Assembly (NCBI GenBank): GCA_023548195.1
Contig: JAJHZJ010000061.1
Span: forward strand, 7,685,374 to 7,749,373
Source: Bettongia penicillata ogilbyi
Lineage: Eukaryota; Chordata; Mammalia; Diprotodontia; Potoroidae
Direction of reading: 5' to 3'
DNA: 64,000 bases
A program made the position numbers and the translations under genes. The notes below the pieces were generated by a model, which was not told the DNA's origin, did no database searches, and saw nothing but the letters and a program-made list of their open reading frames with translations. Numbering within the stretch: the stretch's first letter is position 1; each line of letters opens with the position of its first letter. Positions 22,140 through 33,850 of the stretch are shown piece by piece.

Positions 22140-22965
22140 AGCGTATATTCTGGGTCCGATCTCCTGCCTCTGTTTTTGCATAGGCTGTCCCCAATACATG
22201 GAATTTATTCCTTTCTCATTTTCTCTTCTTAGAATCCTTAGGTTTCTCCTAATTCTAGCTTATGTGTTGTCTTCTATGAGAAAACTTTGCTGGTCCCCAA
22301 TGTTGTTAAAGTTTTCTTTCTCCTTCTAAAATTATTCTGTGTATAATTTTTTAAGATCAAATTTTATTTTTTAAATTAACAAGTATTTTTATTTCTTTCC
22401 CACTTCTCTTCTTCCTTCTTCCTCACCACACCCTCTTAAAAGAACAAATTAAAAAACAAATAAAACCTTTGTAACAAATGTGCACCATCAAGCAAAATGC
22501 CCACATTGGCTGGGTCCAAAAATGCATGTGTCATTCTGTATACTGTATCCATCACTTCTCTATTAAAAAGTGGATAGCATTAGTCCTCTGGAATTATGAC
22601 TGGTCAAAGCATTGATCAGATTTCTTAAGTCCTTCAATGTTGTTTTTCTTTATAATGTTATTGTATAAATTGTTCTTCTGTTTCTGCTGACTTCACTCTG
22701 TATCAGTTCATACATCTTCCTAGTTTTTTCTGAAACCATCCTTTTTGTCATTTTTGAGAGTATAATAGTATTTCTTTATATTCATGATGGATAATCTCTT
22801 AGCTTTCAATGTATATACTTATGTATGCTTTATTCCATCCCTAGAAGGTAAGTTCCTTGTAGGCAGCAACTGTTTTTCATTTTGTCTCTGTATCCTTAGC
22901 ACCTAGGATGGTTCCTTCTACCTAAAGGATACTTAATTAATGGTTATTGGATTGGATTTCAACAT
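22140..22965 (+). repeat. L2 LINE split by an L1 fragment
   Basis: L2 text runs up to about 22345 (CATAGGCTGTCCCCAATACA) and resumes near 22805, ending GAAGGTAAGTTCCTTGTAGG and CCTTAGCACCTAGGATGG. The gap is filled by the L1 fragment at 22346-22800. Confidence 0.7.
22346..22800 (-). repeat. Marsupial L1-type 3' end, antisense
   Basis: Landmarks of the common marsupial LINE 3' region are present in reverse: AACCTTTGTAACAAATGTGC, GGGTCCAAAAATGCATGTGT, AGCATTGATCAGATTTCTTA, GTATCAGTTCATACATCTTC. It is about 10-20% diverged from what I recall. Confidence 0.65.
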
Positions 22966-24028
22966 ATCACATCTGAATTTACCATCCCATCCCTTGGAAT
23001 CAATCCTTACAAAATACTGAAGCTTAGACTTAGTGACACTTAGTGACATTCCTTCACATTGCTCACAAATATTCCTTGCCCCATTGCCCTCCTGAGAGGA
23101 CCTCCAGGAATTCAAATTCAAGAGACCTTGCTCATACTGTCTGCAAGCAGCTGGACTGGGTGTGACTTTCCATTCTAGTCACTGAGCAGGTGAGACAAAA
23201 AAAAAGGTGGTCAGATATTCTAGGATTTTCTGATATCTTCTTTTCAAGAAAAGTTATACTTTTAATTAGTCTTTGCAAAAGGACTATCCTTGGTCAGATT
23301 TTTGGTTCTGAAAATGTAGTCAATATAGCCATTAGATGGAGAGCACTGTCTCACAAGATCAAAACATTTCAGAGCTGCCAGTGAGGCTTAGGGCCTTGCT
23401 CTAGGGCAGTATTGGCAGTGTCTCAGAAGTGACATGTGATGTATTCATTTCTTCAGTCTAGTGTGAAATTTCATGTGGTACATAAAATAGTCATTCTTCT
23501 ATCCTCAAATAAGAACAGAGCAAGAATCTCCAGGTTTGGCTAAGTTCCCTGTACTGTGCTGAAGAAATATTACTGATTATTAGGAAAAGAAGACTATGAG
23601 GTGTGAAAAATCTTCAAGTGATGACTATGCCTTGTAGGTGAGTTGTTGATGCTCAGAGAGGGAGTGGGGAGTCACGAAGAAGAAAGATGGGAGTCATGAG
23701 ACTTTTTAGAAGACTTGTAGATTCGGAGGTGGCAAAAGAGAGAAAGAAGCTAAGAAAAACAAGGAGAACTGGAATAGCCTATCCTGAGGCCAGGTGGCCA
23801 AGAAGGGGAGAGAAAATTAATGTTTCCTCCCTTCTCATTTCTTCTACAAAGGCACAGATTTGTGGCTATGAATATCAAACTCAAATTTCTGCCCTCAGCC
23901 TTCTAGGCCCTAGCGAGCTATTATACTTTCTGATTGATTGGGTGGGATGTGTGTCTCTATACAATTTCAGGCTATTCATTAGCTTAACAAGTATGTGTCA
24001 GTTTAAGTCATGGGTACTGCTAAGACAT

Positions 24029-24260
24029 TAAGTAGTTAGATGGCACAGTGGATAGAGCACTGGGTTTGGAATCAGGCAGGTTTTAGTCCATATCTAGCCT
24101 CAAACACTTAGTATCTATTTGACCCTGGGCAAGTCACTTAACTTCCGTTTACTTCAGTTTCCTCAATTGTAAAATGAGTTGTAAAATTGTAAAAAAATAA
24201 AAAAACCTACTGTCAAAGGTTATTGTATGGATCAAATGGCATAGCACTTTGCAAACCTTA
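24029..24260 (+). repeat. SINE (tRNA-type head, MIR-like tail)
   Basis: The head GGCACAGTGGATAGAGCACT and core GGGCAAGTCACTTAACTTCC are followed by AGGTTATTGTATGGATCAAA and AGCACTTTGCAAACCTTAAA. Confidence 0.75.
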
Positions 24261-24261
24261 A

Positions 24262-24395
24262 AACATATATGTGTTTGCATGTGTGTATATGAGTATATGT
24301 ATGTATATGTACACTTATATACATGCACATACATATACACACAAACTTTACATGTGTAGTATATGCCTTATATTGTATATGTATATGTGTGTGTA
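24262..24395. repeat. TATG/CATA-rich simple sequence
   Basis: Alternating purine-pyrimidine stretch of TATGTGT and TATACACA, likely slippage-prone; a short plus-strand/minus-strand self-complementary part lies at 24290-24335. Confidence 0.85.
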
Positions 24396-25001
24396 TTAGC
24401 TATTATTACGAAGCAGGAACTTGACCTCACACGTATACTGGCTATATGATCTAAGGCAAGTAACTTAATTCTCTGCACAACTTAGCACAGTGCTTGGTAC
24501 ATACTAAACACTTAATAAATGTTTTTTCATTTTCCCTTTCCCCAGCTAACTCCAGCATAGCACTATGTAGCCAGTCCTTGCACTTGGTCTTATTTGTCCG
24601 TAGTGCCCAAGGTAGAGGTTGTTGGTTAACTTTATTCTCCTCCAACATTCACAGAGAGAGGAAATAGCCTTAATTATGTAGCCCTGTCATCTAACTGAGG
24701 TCAAGGTGGGTGGGGGAAGAGGATACCATGGAGAAAATGTATGCTAGATATGAGCAATTACTTCAGAAGGCGATCAAAGTCATTGCACCTGTACTAACTC
24801 CTTGCTGTAAAAATCAATAAAATAAAACCTTCCTGAAAAAGCAATGCAAGACTTTCATTCTCCTCAATAAAGAGTAGAATTTTCCAGCATTAAGCAGGTG
24901 TTTGGGGTTTTTAAGAAAGAGAATGGAGAGCAGACAATTCATTTGCATGATCTCTAGCAGTCCTGTTCCAACAAAGCCAGACAGAGAAACATGTTTAAAT
25001 G

Positions 25002-25085
25002 GTTCCCATGGAAACGAGAAAACCTGGATCTACCCCAAGGTCTGAATGAAGGATGATGAAAACTTTAGGCAATCTCCATGGAAAC
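25002..25085. promoter_or_regulatory. Two RFX X-box-like sites in an intron
   Basis: GTTCCCATGGAAAC at 25002-25015 is a near-palindromic match to the RFX X-box (GTTNCCATGGNAAC). A half-matching site, ATCTCCATGGAAAC, lies 70 bp further at 25072-25085. Both share CCATGGAAAC. The surrounding 24550-25340 shows no repeat that I recognise. RFX factors drive many cilia genes and the host gene's family is linked to cilia, so an intronic enhancer is possible. Short motifs occur by chance, so this is only a hint. Confidence 0.35.
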
Positions 25086-25339
25086 CTAAAGCAGATTCAA
25101 AGTGTTGTCTGGTTTCCTTGAACACACCAAGCAGCAGGTAACTCTTGAAATGACCAGTTGGCTAATGCAGAGAGGATCATGTTGTAATTCAGCTGTAGGC
25201 AGGACCTGGGTCTAGAGACACATCAGTAGGTTGATTCACTTCAACTCCTGAAGCTCTTTTTAAATGAATGAGATAGCTAAAAGACATCAGGGATTGAACT
25301 GGAGTGAAAGCTGGGCTTCCTTCAGTTTAAGGTTTCATC

Positions 25340-25460
25340 TCTGTTTCATAAAGTAGAAAAAGAGTAAGTGGCTTATCTGAAGTCACACAGTTATTTAGTG
25401 GCCAAGCCAAGATTAGAACCTGGATCATTGAATCCAAATCTGGTAGGTTTTTTTTACTAC
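25340..25460 (-). repeat. MIR SINE fragment
   Basis: It contains AGTGGCTTATCTGAAGTCAC and AAGATTAGAACCTGG in reverse MIR order. Confidence 0.6.
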
Positions 25461-25479
25461 CCCATAATGAGTTGTTTGG

Positions 25480-25925
25480 AGGGAGCTTGATGGAGTAAGT
25501 AAATTTCCTCTGCTTCCCATGCTTTGTGATCCAGTTAAACTTGATCTCTCTCTACATCACACTCAACAGTTCATTTCCTATGTCTTGGTCTTTTCGCTGA
25601 TAATCCATCCTCTATGCCTGGAATACACTCATTTTTGACCTCTGCCTTATAGAATGCCTTTCTTCCTTCATGACTCAGCTCAAGCATCACCTTCTGCGAT
25701 AAACCTTTCCAGGTCCCTCCAACTACTAGTGCTATCCCTCCCAAACTTCCTTGTTTTAAAACTACTTTGTATTAGCTTAAATTTTTATAGCTACATAGAT
25801 ATTTGTTTTCTCTATTGAACATAAGCTCCTTGAAAGTAGGGATTGTATCATTTTTTTTTTATCTCCTGCATCTAGCATCGTGCCTGCTTCATACCAGATG
25901 CTTACTAAAGGTTTGTTGATTGACT
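25480..25925 (+). repeat. L2 LINE 3' end
   Basis: Text CCTGGAATACACTCATTTTT, ATGACTCAGCTCAAGCATCA and the tail ACATAAGCTCCTTGAAAGTA then GATGCTTACTAAAGG are diagnostic. Confidence 0.75.
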
Positions 25926-27547
25926 GACTCGTGGCCTTTTGAATCTCCTTCTCCTTCCCTCTCTTTTTCCTCACCTTTTCAAGTCTCTGATGCCAAGAAG
26001 TGGTTAGGAGCCATGACATTTCAGAGGAGGTAAGGTCCACAAGAGCAGAGGTGCTTTCCCTTTTTGTGTTTGTTAAACAATGATATAGGTCATGAGGAGC
26101 TGGACCCTTGAGGCTTAAGAGGATATTAGAAGGACCAAATGTGATAATCAGGACTTTTGAGAGTATCTCAAAGTCCCCTTCAACCCAACGATCACGTAGC
26201 TTACATGAGAGCGAATGATAACCATCATTTCTACAAAGCTAAATCCTAAAAGAGATGATCAGTTGGTAAGATCATTGGTCATAGATCAGAGCACACCATC
26301 TGAATGCTCACAGGGTCCTCAAAGGTCCTTATTTCTTATAAAATCCATGGGAAGAACTCGGTGTGATCTAAGTGGCAATGCATTTGGTCATAATTTAAGC
26401 TACATGGACTGGATGATAAGTGTTGAATTTAAGTTTCTTGGGATTCTTATCCACCTTAGTTCTAGAAAAATACAATTTTCTAGTTCTAAGAAAGGCTTAT
26501 GAAAATTCTCAAGAAGCTTCTTAATCACTTCACGTCTCCTTCCAAACATTTTGTTGATTTAAATGTGAGTGAATCAGAAATGTAAAAATAAAACTTCCCT
26601 GAAAAGATAACATGAATTTAAGGATTTAGAATCATCAAACTGAAGGACTAGAAAAAGAGCAAATTAATCACTCAATCAAAAAGTATTTATTAAGAGCCTA
26701 GTATGCTCTGGGCACTATGTCAAGCGCTGAACCCCAAAGCATAGCCCCCATGGGCTAAAATGAAGTAGACTTGACCATTTTGCATGAATGTTTAAGCTAG
26801 ACTGAATTCCGCGCTAGGTCCCTCAGAGGCTAACTGTCCCCTCCATGGTGTTCAGTGACATCTGGGAGTCTGGCTTTGGGAAAAGGATGGGATGAAGAGT
26901 GAGGAAGTTTACACAGCCTATCCTTGTAGTTGGAATAAGAATATCTATGCATTGATTGTTATGATGACTTCATTGTGTTTTGTGGAAGTGGAGTAGAGGC
27001 ATGGAGTGATGGTTGGAAGGGTAAGGAAGGATAGAAATAAGGCATCAAAAGAAAAAAGAAAGAAGAGAGTATCACTTTTTAAAAACACAGCAAAAAAGAA
27101 TAGAAGGAAACCCAGAAAGAGGCACAAACAAGGATGGTTTTGAAATATACTGATTGAACTTATACACTAAAAAACAAAAGCAAAGTGTATAAAGTAAGAG
27201 ACCTGAAGTTTGTGTAATTCTCCTTTTCTGTTCTAGTGGGTATATGGAAATATCCATTTTATTTAGTGTTTGTTAAATTCAGAATGAAAAAAGGAAAAAA
27301 TTTTTTAAAAAAAGAAAATCTATGCAAGGCTTTCCTAGAGAGGCCATCAGAAAATATATAAGGTGTTTCGTTGTTAACGTGCTCATTCCAAAGGCGTATT
27401 GGCATTTAGTTGACTAATAATCTATACCTGGTTTGCTAAAGCCAGGTCCTCAGCTCTGATAAACCACCAGCTAATTCATGGGATGAAAAAAGATTGAAAT
27501 CAAAGAGGCCCAGCAACAGGGACCTCTGGGGGACCCTCAGTCCCTTT

Positions 27548-27752
27548 TCAGAGATAGCTAGTTGGCTCAGCGGATAGACCACTGAGTTAAAGTCTAGCCT
27601 CAGACACTTACTAGCTGTGTGGTTCTGGGCAAGTCACTTAATTTCTGTTTGCCTCAGACCACTAGAGAAGAAAATGTCCAACCACTCCAGTATCTTTGCC
27701 AAGAAAGTTCCATGGACAGTATCGGCATGCTATGGTTCACAGGGTCAAATAA
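27548..27752 (+). repeat. Marsupial tRNA-derived SINE with internal deletion
   Basis: The head GATAGCTAGTTGGCTCAGCG and core CACTTACTAGCTGTGTGG are clear; the region around the TTTCCTCATCTGTAAAATG block is missing before CCAACCACTCCAGTATC. Confidence 0.75.
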
Positions 27753-27754
27753 AT

Positions 27755-28379
27755 AAATAACACAGAGCCAAAGCTCCTCATTGCCAACTGCCTATTAGCC
27801 ATTTCATACTCATTTCCCCGTAGGTATTTTAAATTCAGCATGTTCAAACAGAACTTATTATCTTTCCCTACAAAGTCCAAACACACCCCCTTTCTGAAAC
27901 TCCATATTACTGATGAGAGCACTACCATCTTGTCAGGTTTCACCATCCCAGTGTCATTTTCAACTCCTCACCTTCACTCACCCCACATATCTAACATAGC
28001 TGTTCAATTATATTGTTTTTATCTTTATATCTCTACCATTCATTCCTTCTCTCCATTCACAGTCACCAGTCTAGTTCAGGTTCTTAGCACATCTTGTATG
28101 AACTATTGCAATAGGCTCCTATTTGGATCCTCTGTCTCAAATCTCTCTCTACCTTAGCCATCCTTCAAACAGTTGCCAAAGTGGTTTTCCTAAAATGTAG
28201 GATGACTGTGTCATGCTCCAACTCAATAAACTCCAGGGAGTTCCCGCTAGCTCCCCTTCATATTTTGTCTTATATTGTAATGTAAGGTCCTTCAGAACAG
28301 GGGTCTAACTTGTTTTATTGTGTTTGTATCTCTAAAACTTAGCATAGTGCCTAACACATAGTAGATATTTAATAAATTC

Positions 28380-28382
<3 letters not shown>
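27755..28382 (+). repeat. L2 LINE fragment
   Basis: L2 order: CAGCATGTTCAAACAGAACT, TGCAATAGGCTCCTATTTGG, CAACTCAATAAACTCCAGG, GTAATGTAAGGTCCTTCAG and TAGATATTTAATAAATTC. It ends in the CT repeat. Confidence 0.75.

Positions 28383-28383
<1 letters not shown>

Positions 28384-28453
<70 letters not shown>
28384..28453. repeat. (CT)n microsatellite
   Basis: About 35 pure CT units grow from the 3' end of the L2 copy, probably from its tail. Confidence 0.98.
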
Positions 28454-28456
<3 letters not shown>

Positions 28457-28699
28457 CTTTTGGCTGCCATTTGAAGCTTTTCACACTCTGACCCTGAAAT
28501 TCAGATAGAAAAGTCCCACAGTTCTTAAGGTAAAGAGGTAAAATAGATGGTACTCCTTCTTTGATGTCATTTTTATTGATAAAATTCTATTGGTTTCTGA
28601 TGTTTAACTATTTGGCAGGGTCAAGGACTTTAGTGGCATAACACACTTTGGTCCAAACTCACAACTCCAGATCTGATAGAGAACCTGATTAGTCTTTGC

Positions 28700-28925
28700 T
28701 GCAAATAGGGTAAAAGAAGAGAGAGGGGGAAGGAGAGAAGGGATAAGGGGGAGGAAGGAACAGGAAAAGGATGGGGAATGAGGAATGGAGAGGATGAGTA
28801 AGGAATGGAGAGAAGAGAAAGTGGAGGGAGAAGAAGGAAGTGAGAAAGGAGGAGTAGGGAGGAAGGAGTGAGGGTGGAGGAATGGGAAATAGGGGATGGG
28901 AAGGGAGGAGGAGATATTGGGAAAG
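28700..28925. repeat. Polypurine tract
   Basis: About 225 bp of G and A with few pyrimidines (GGAGAGAAGGGATAAGGGGG and alike). The 139-codon minus-strand frame covering it is a Ser/Pro/Leu run caused by base composition. Confidence 0.9.
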
Positions 28926-29139
28926 AGCAGTGGGTTTTCCTTTAGCTTTCTCATGATTTCACTTGACTTACTGTCCAGTGTAACATCCAGGTTCTTCTTG
29001 TAGTCAATATTAAGAACTGTCACAATTCAAATTCCAAAACAAACATAAGACCATAGTTCTGTAAGAAAGAATACCATCTTCTCTAGGTGTTTTCCCTTGA
29101 TAGTATTGTAGAGATAGCCAGAGTGTCAGATCTCAGTGA

Positions 29140-29400
29140 AGAAGGAAGGAAACAAACATTTATTAAGTACTTACTATGTGCCAGGCATGGTGTTAAGTTC
29201 TTTACAAATATCTCATTTGATCTTCATAACAATCTTGAGAGGTAGGTGCTATTCCATTTTATAGTCAAGGAAACTGAGGCAGTAACAGGTTAAATGACTT
29301 GAGCAGGGTCATTCAATTAGTGAGTATCTAAGGTCATATTTGAACTCAGGTCTTCCTTACCCCGGGTCAGTACTGTATTATTACTCTCTATAGCTCCCTC
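29140..29400 (-). repeat. MIR/THER SINE with L2-like 3' end
   Basis: It starts AACATTTATTAAGTACTTAC and TATGTGCCAGGCATGG, then GTCAAGGAAACTGAGGCAG and GAACTCAGGTCTTCCTTACC. Confidence 0.75.
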
Positions 29401-29421
29401 TAGTCAAGAGCCCAATTAATC

Positions 29422-29668
29422 TGTTGTTACTGCTGTTCAGTCATTTCACTTGTGTCTGACCCTTCATGACACCATTTGGGGTTTTTTTTGGCAAATATAC
29501 TAGAGTGGTTTGCCAGATTCTTCTTCAGCTCATTTTATAGATGAGGAAACTGAAGCAAACAGGATTAAGTGACTTTCCCAGGTATATACAGTCAGTAGGT
29601 GTCTGTCTGAGGCCACATTTGAACTCGGTCTTCCAGACTCTATCCATCATGCCACCTAGCTGCCACCT
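29422..29668 (-). repeat. Marsupial tRNA-derived SINE, full length
   Basis: Reverse order with TGTTCAGTCATTTCACTTGT, CACCATTTGGGG, AGAGTGGTTTGCC, GATGAGGAAACTGAAGC and GCCACCTAGCTGCC. Confidence 0.88.
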
Positions 29669-30089
29669 AATCTATCTAGCCTGAGACTAATCCTTCCTAG
29701 CAGTTATCACTGTTAGGACAGTTACTCTGTCACTTCTGGACCCCCACAGATTGACACAGACCAACAGACCTATTCATATTCCCCACAAGGACTCCCTGGC
29801 TCCAGAAAGACAAAGACAAGTTCTATTTCTCTTTCTCTACTTCTAGAGGATATGAACCACATATGAACCAAATAATACTCCACATGGGTAAAATAATGGC
29901 TCCCAGACTACAGAAAGAGAACCTCCTTTAGTATGTAGAAATGCATGAATATTTTTTCTATGGAATCACATTGATGTCCTTTTCTGCAGCAGTCCCTGTC
30001 AGTAAGATGATCAGCGTCTGGCCAGATCACTTGTGTCAAAGGAGTTTGAAGTCCTATTAATCTAGCCCTGAATGGTAGAGATGGAAGTT

Positions 30090-30320
30090 AATAATAATTA
30101 GCCTTGCTGAAATTTATATAACACTTTGGGCATTTTACATATAATTTGATCCATAGAACAGCCTCAGGATGTAGGTTCTACAAGTATTTTAAGCATGAGA
30201 AAATTGAGCCTCAGAAAGGTTAAGTGATTTATCTACAGTCATATAGTTGGAAAGTCCAGGAGACAGTATTTAAAGCCAAGTCCCAAGTCAAGTCTCTCCC
30301 GACTCCATTATATTGCACAA
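30090..30320 (-). repeat. MIR/THER SINE
   Basis: Reverse order: TTATATAACACTTTGGGCAT, AAAATTGAGCCTCAGAAAGG, GTCAAGTCTCTCCCGACTCC. Confidence 0.65.
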
Positions 30321-30969
30321 AAGACAGGTAATACGAGTATGAATTATCCCCATTCACAGATGAAGAAATTGGGCAACCCAAAGATGACAGGATTTTTACT
30401 ATCTTTTTTTAAAACAAACAATAACAAATACTCATCAAAGTTACACTGGACCCCAGCTGGACTTGAAGGCTCCTAATACATAGTGATTTGGGTGTAGAAT
30501 GGCAGTGGTTATTATTGGCACATGAAACCTTACACTAGACTGAATAAATGAAGATGTCACATGTCGCTTCTGCAAAGCTTCCAACTGCTGCCCCAGAGTC
30601 AGGCTCTAAAACTCCCTGGCAACTCCGAAATTTGGCTTGACCTTGTGAGGAAGACCAATACAACTAAAAGTGTTGGTGACCATATTTTCTGGACCACAAT
30701 ATTCTTTGGCAAAGCTTCATTAGAAGTGTAATTTCTTTTCCTTGAAATATGCATGATATTGGAAATTTTAGAATGCAAACTAATCTACTGTTTGTAAATT
30801 ATTTTTAAAAAGCATCTGAATCAGTAGAACAAAATGCAGCCTTAAGTTTTCCAATAAAGTATTGTACATACATATGTTAAAATCATACGAGATAATTTGA
30901 TCTCTGCAAGAAGAAAAAAATTTGTTTAATGATTTTCTGCTCAATAAAATCAAGTAAGGCATAAAATAG

Positions 30970-31345
30970 GAAGAACTTCACTTGCCCAAGCTATTTGACA
31001 CAACCATGGAGGGCATACAGCATGGAATCCAAGGATTCCCAATGAAGGTGAAGTCCTCCACATGCTCATGTCTTTAGATGATATTATACTGACTGTATCA
31101 CCCTGCAGAACATGGAGGACCCTATTAAATGACATCCATAATCACTCAATTTTGACGTAACAATCTATATAAAAGAAAACTCAGGGGGATGAAGAGTGCA
31201 CTGCATTCAGACTATCACATGCAATTGAATAAACCACACGATTGAGTTAATCCATCAGCATCTTGGACAGGTGCTGCAAAAAGACAATAAAATGGGACCA
31301 GAATTGGTTAGAAAAAAGACAGAGCTGGAATGTGTGTGAGAAATT
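30970..31345 (+). mobile_element. RTE-type LINE relic, reverse transcriptase end
   Basis: Translation in shifting frames gives PKLFDTTMEGIQHGIQ, then SLDDIILTVSPCRTW (31071 onward, in the place of the catalytic F/YADDI motif), a KKT end, and LGQVLQKDNKMGPELVRKK (from about 31260). That order (K/RLF, ADDI, KK-T, YLGQ, N-M..E...R) is typical of RTE/BovB reverse transcriptases, which are known in marsupials. Stops and frameshifts show it is dead; Ala of the ADDI box reads Leu. Confidence 0.6.
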
Positions 31346-31449
31346 TTGTGGTGTTTTTTTTTTTTTTACTGACCTCAAGGTTTTTTGTTGTTTTTCTTTT
31401 CCTGGCACAAAGATCCATATTTTTGTCATCAACACTTTTCTCAGCCTTG

Positions 31450-31980
31450 GGCATTCTTTCTGGTTTCCCCTCCTCCTCCCATCCCTGGAATGCTAAGCCT
31501 CCTCCATTTTAACCACTGATCTCCCTGGCATCCTTTAAGACCTAGCTAAAATTTCGGCATTTATGTGGTGCAGTGAATGGAGCATGAGCCCTCAAGACAG
31601 GGGGACTTGAGTTCAAATCCAGATGGATGCTTCTCACTAACTGTGTGACTTTTGGGCAAGTCACCCAACCTCAATTGCCTTGCCTTCCCTGCTCCAAACA
31701 AAATTAAAAAAAAAAAAAAGACCTAACTAAAATCTCATCTTCTACAGGAAGCCTCCCCCAGCTCCTTTTAATTCCAATGCCTTCCCTCTGTTAATTATTT
31801 ACTATTTATCTTGAATATATTTTGTTTGTATATATTTGTTTACATGTTGACTCCCCGGATTGTAAGCTCTTTGAGAGTAGAGACTGTCATTTTCCTCTTT
31901 TTCTATCCCCAGAGCTTAGCACAGTGCCTTGAACATAGTAGGCATTTAATAAATGTTCACTGATTGATCAAATTCTTCTG
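31450..31980 (+). repeat. L2 LINE 3' end carrying a nested SINE
   Basis: L2 text before (CATCCCTGGAATGCTAAGCC) and after (CATCTTCTACAGGAAGCCTC, GATTGTAAGCTCTTTGAGAG, GGCATTTAATAAATGTTCAC) the SINE at 31553-31717 belongs to one copy. Confidence 0.8.
31537..31733 (+). mobile_element. Short-type SINE with 16-bp target duplication
   Basis: The SINE body (about 31553-31717, ending in a run of A) is flanked by AAGACCTAGCTAAAAT (31537-31552) and AAGACCTAACTAAAAT (31718-31733), which differ at one base. This marks a retrotransposition into the L2. Confidence 0.85.
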
Positions 31981-32156
31981 CTGTTGTTAATTGGTTGCAA
32001 ATCCTAGACTATCACAATATCTGAAGAATCAGAAATTCCAGGTGAGCCCAATAGCATTGGCAAGTTGTCACATGAAAGAAGCCCTAGACTTACTTGCTCT
32101 ACTTGACTCCAGGTGGTAGGACCAATAAAGGGGTTACAGAGAAATCGATTTTTAAT

Positions 32157-32460
32157 TAAATTTAAATTTTTTCAATGAACATAATTTTTTTCTTCTTCTC
32201 CATCCCTCCACCATCAAATAAAAATAAAACCATTGTAATAAATAATTACTTATTTTAATATATATTAAATAAATATAAATAATATATATTATTACACAAA
32301 TAATAATTATTTGCATAATTAAGAAAAACAAATTCCTGCATTGACCATGTCCAAAAAATCTCTCTCTCATTCTCCTCCTTGAGTCTATCATCTCTCTGTC
32401 AGGAGGCAGGTCTTGTGCTTCATCACTGACCTCCAGAGCAGCAGACTAGGGTTCAATGTG
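32157..32460 (-). repeat. Marsupial L1-type 3' end, antisense
   Basis: It has AAACCATTGTAATAAATAAT, CATTGACCATGTCCAAAAAA, GAGTCTATCATCTCTCTGTC and AGGAGGCAGGTCTTGTGC, with an AT-rich expansion in the middle (32240-32320). Confidence 0.65.
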
Positions 32461-33046
32461 CTGGAAAACTTCCTAAAGGATTAAGTGAATTGCCAGCAGG
32501 ACTGACCTTAGGTTGTTTACACTAGCTCCTAAGCTTGTGGGGAAGGAGGTTGCTGTGGGGGAGAAATAGAATGAGGGAGAAGGAAATAGTGATAGTTCAT
32601 CCTTAAAAAAAAAAAAAGGTCCCAGACACATCTATGCGATAACCCATAACCCTACCTCTTCCCCAGGGACTGAAAGACTGGAGTTGACCATCTGGCATCA
32701 TACACCTCCTCTTGTTGTCCTTGTATATCCCCCAAGCTGCATGTTGCTCTTTTGTGTCCTATGTTCTCTTTCAGGGTCGTTCCTGATGCTCATTTTAACC
32801 AGATGATATCCATATAACAATATTGTCTAGGACGCAAGGAGATGGGGAAGGGAAGCGGGGGGAGGAAGATGTTGTGCTTTACCCTGGACTCTGTATCTCC
32901 CTAGTGATGGCCTTGGGTGTGGGAGGAGGACTTAGGAGGGAAGATTGGGCAGCAACTGCCTTTCCATCTAAATGTTTCCCATTTCCAAGAAAATTACAAA
33001 GTATCTCTAGGCAGAGTGTCATGACGTCAGTGGTCTAGTAGGATCA

Positions 33047-33074
33047 GACACACACACACACACGCACACACACA
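33047..33074. repeat. (CA)n microsatellite
   Basis: About 14 CA units with one CG step. Confidence 0.95.
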
Positions 33075-33489
33075 GGCAGATCTGAGAACTCATCCACAGG
33101 TTTGGACAATCATTCCTTTGGGCCAAAATATCCCGGTGGCTCATCCTCTAGTTTATTAACAAACTGCACATTTTTAAACGTCTGAGGGGAGGAGCTGCTG
33201 CTTATCTGAGGGAATAACCAATGTGAAAGGCCTCTGAATACTTAATGTAGCATTCTACTATTTGGAATAGTAACTGACACATCAAAATCTCTCCCCACCC
33301 TTTAGAATCAAGGGGAAAATGTGATCTTGGGTATCAATATTGTGATGAAATTAATTTTTTTAAGTATTGTGTTTTCCAAGCTCATACCAGAACATGGTTA
33401 GAATTCAGTCCAGAATTAAGTGCTTACTATTTTGCTAGGCTCTGTGCTACGTACTGGGGAATCCAAAGGCAAACACTAAACAGGCCCCG

Positions 33490-33617
33490 AGAAGGAAGGA
33501 AGGATGGAGGGAAGGATGGAGGCAAGGAGGGAGGGAGGAAAGAAAGAGGAAAGAAGGGGAAGAAGGAGGGAAGAATGGAAGGAAGGAGGGAGAAAAAGGA
33601 AAGAAGGAAGGAAGGAA
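33490..33617. repeat. (GGAA)n-related purine microsatellite
   Basis: Imperfect GGAA/GGGA repeats sit between an L2-like scrap (about 33410-33480) and a MIR. Confidence 0.93.
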
Positions 33618-33850
33618 TTAAACACCTATTATATCCTAGGAACTATACTAAGCACTTGACAAAAATTTTTCATTTCATCCTCACAATAATCTTGAGAAGT
33701 GATGCTATTATCTACATTGATGAAATTTGAGACATACAGAGGTTAAATGACTTGCTGGAGGTCACATAGCTAGTAAGTGTCTAAGGCTGGGTTTGAACTC
33801 AGATCTTCCTGATTTCAGAGCCTGTTTTCTACTCATTGTACCACCTACCT
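33615..33850 (-). repeat. MIR/THER SINE
   Basis: It starts TTAAACACCTATTATATCCT and contains GAGGTTAAATGACTTGCTGG, GTCACATAGCTAGTAAGTGT and GAACTCAGATCTTCCTGATT. Confidence 0.78.

Noticed and set aside
28604..29023. 139-codon minus-strand frame
   Set aside because: Low-complexity Ser/Pro/Leu product of a polypurine tract, with no start context or family.
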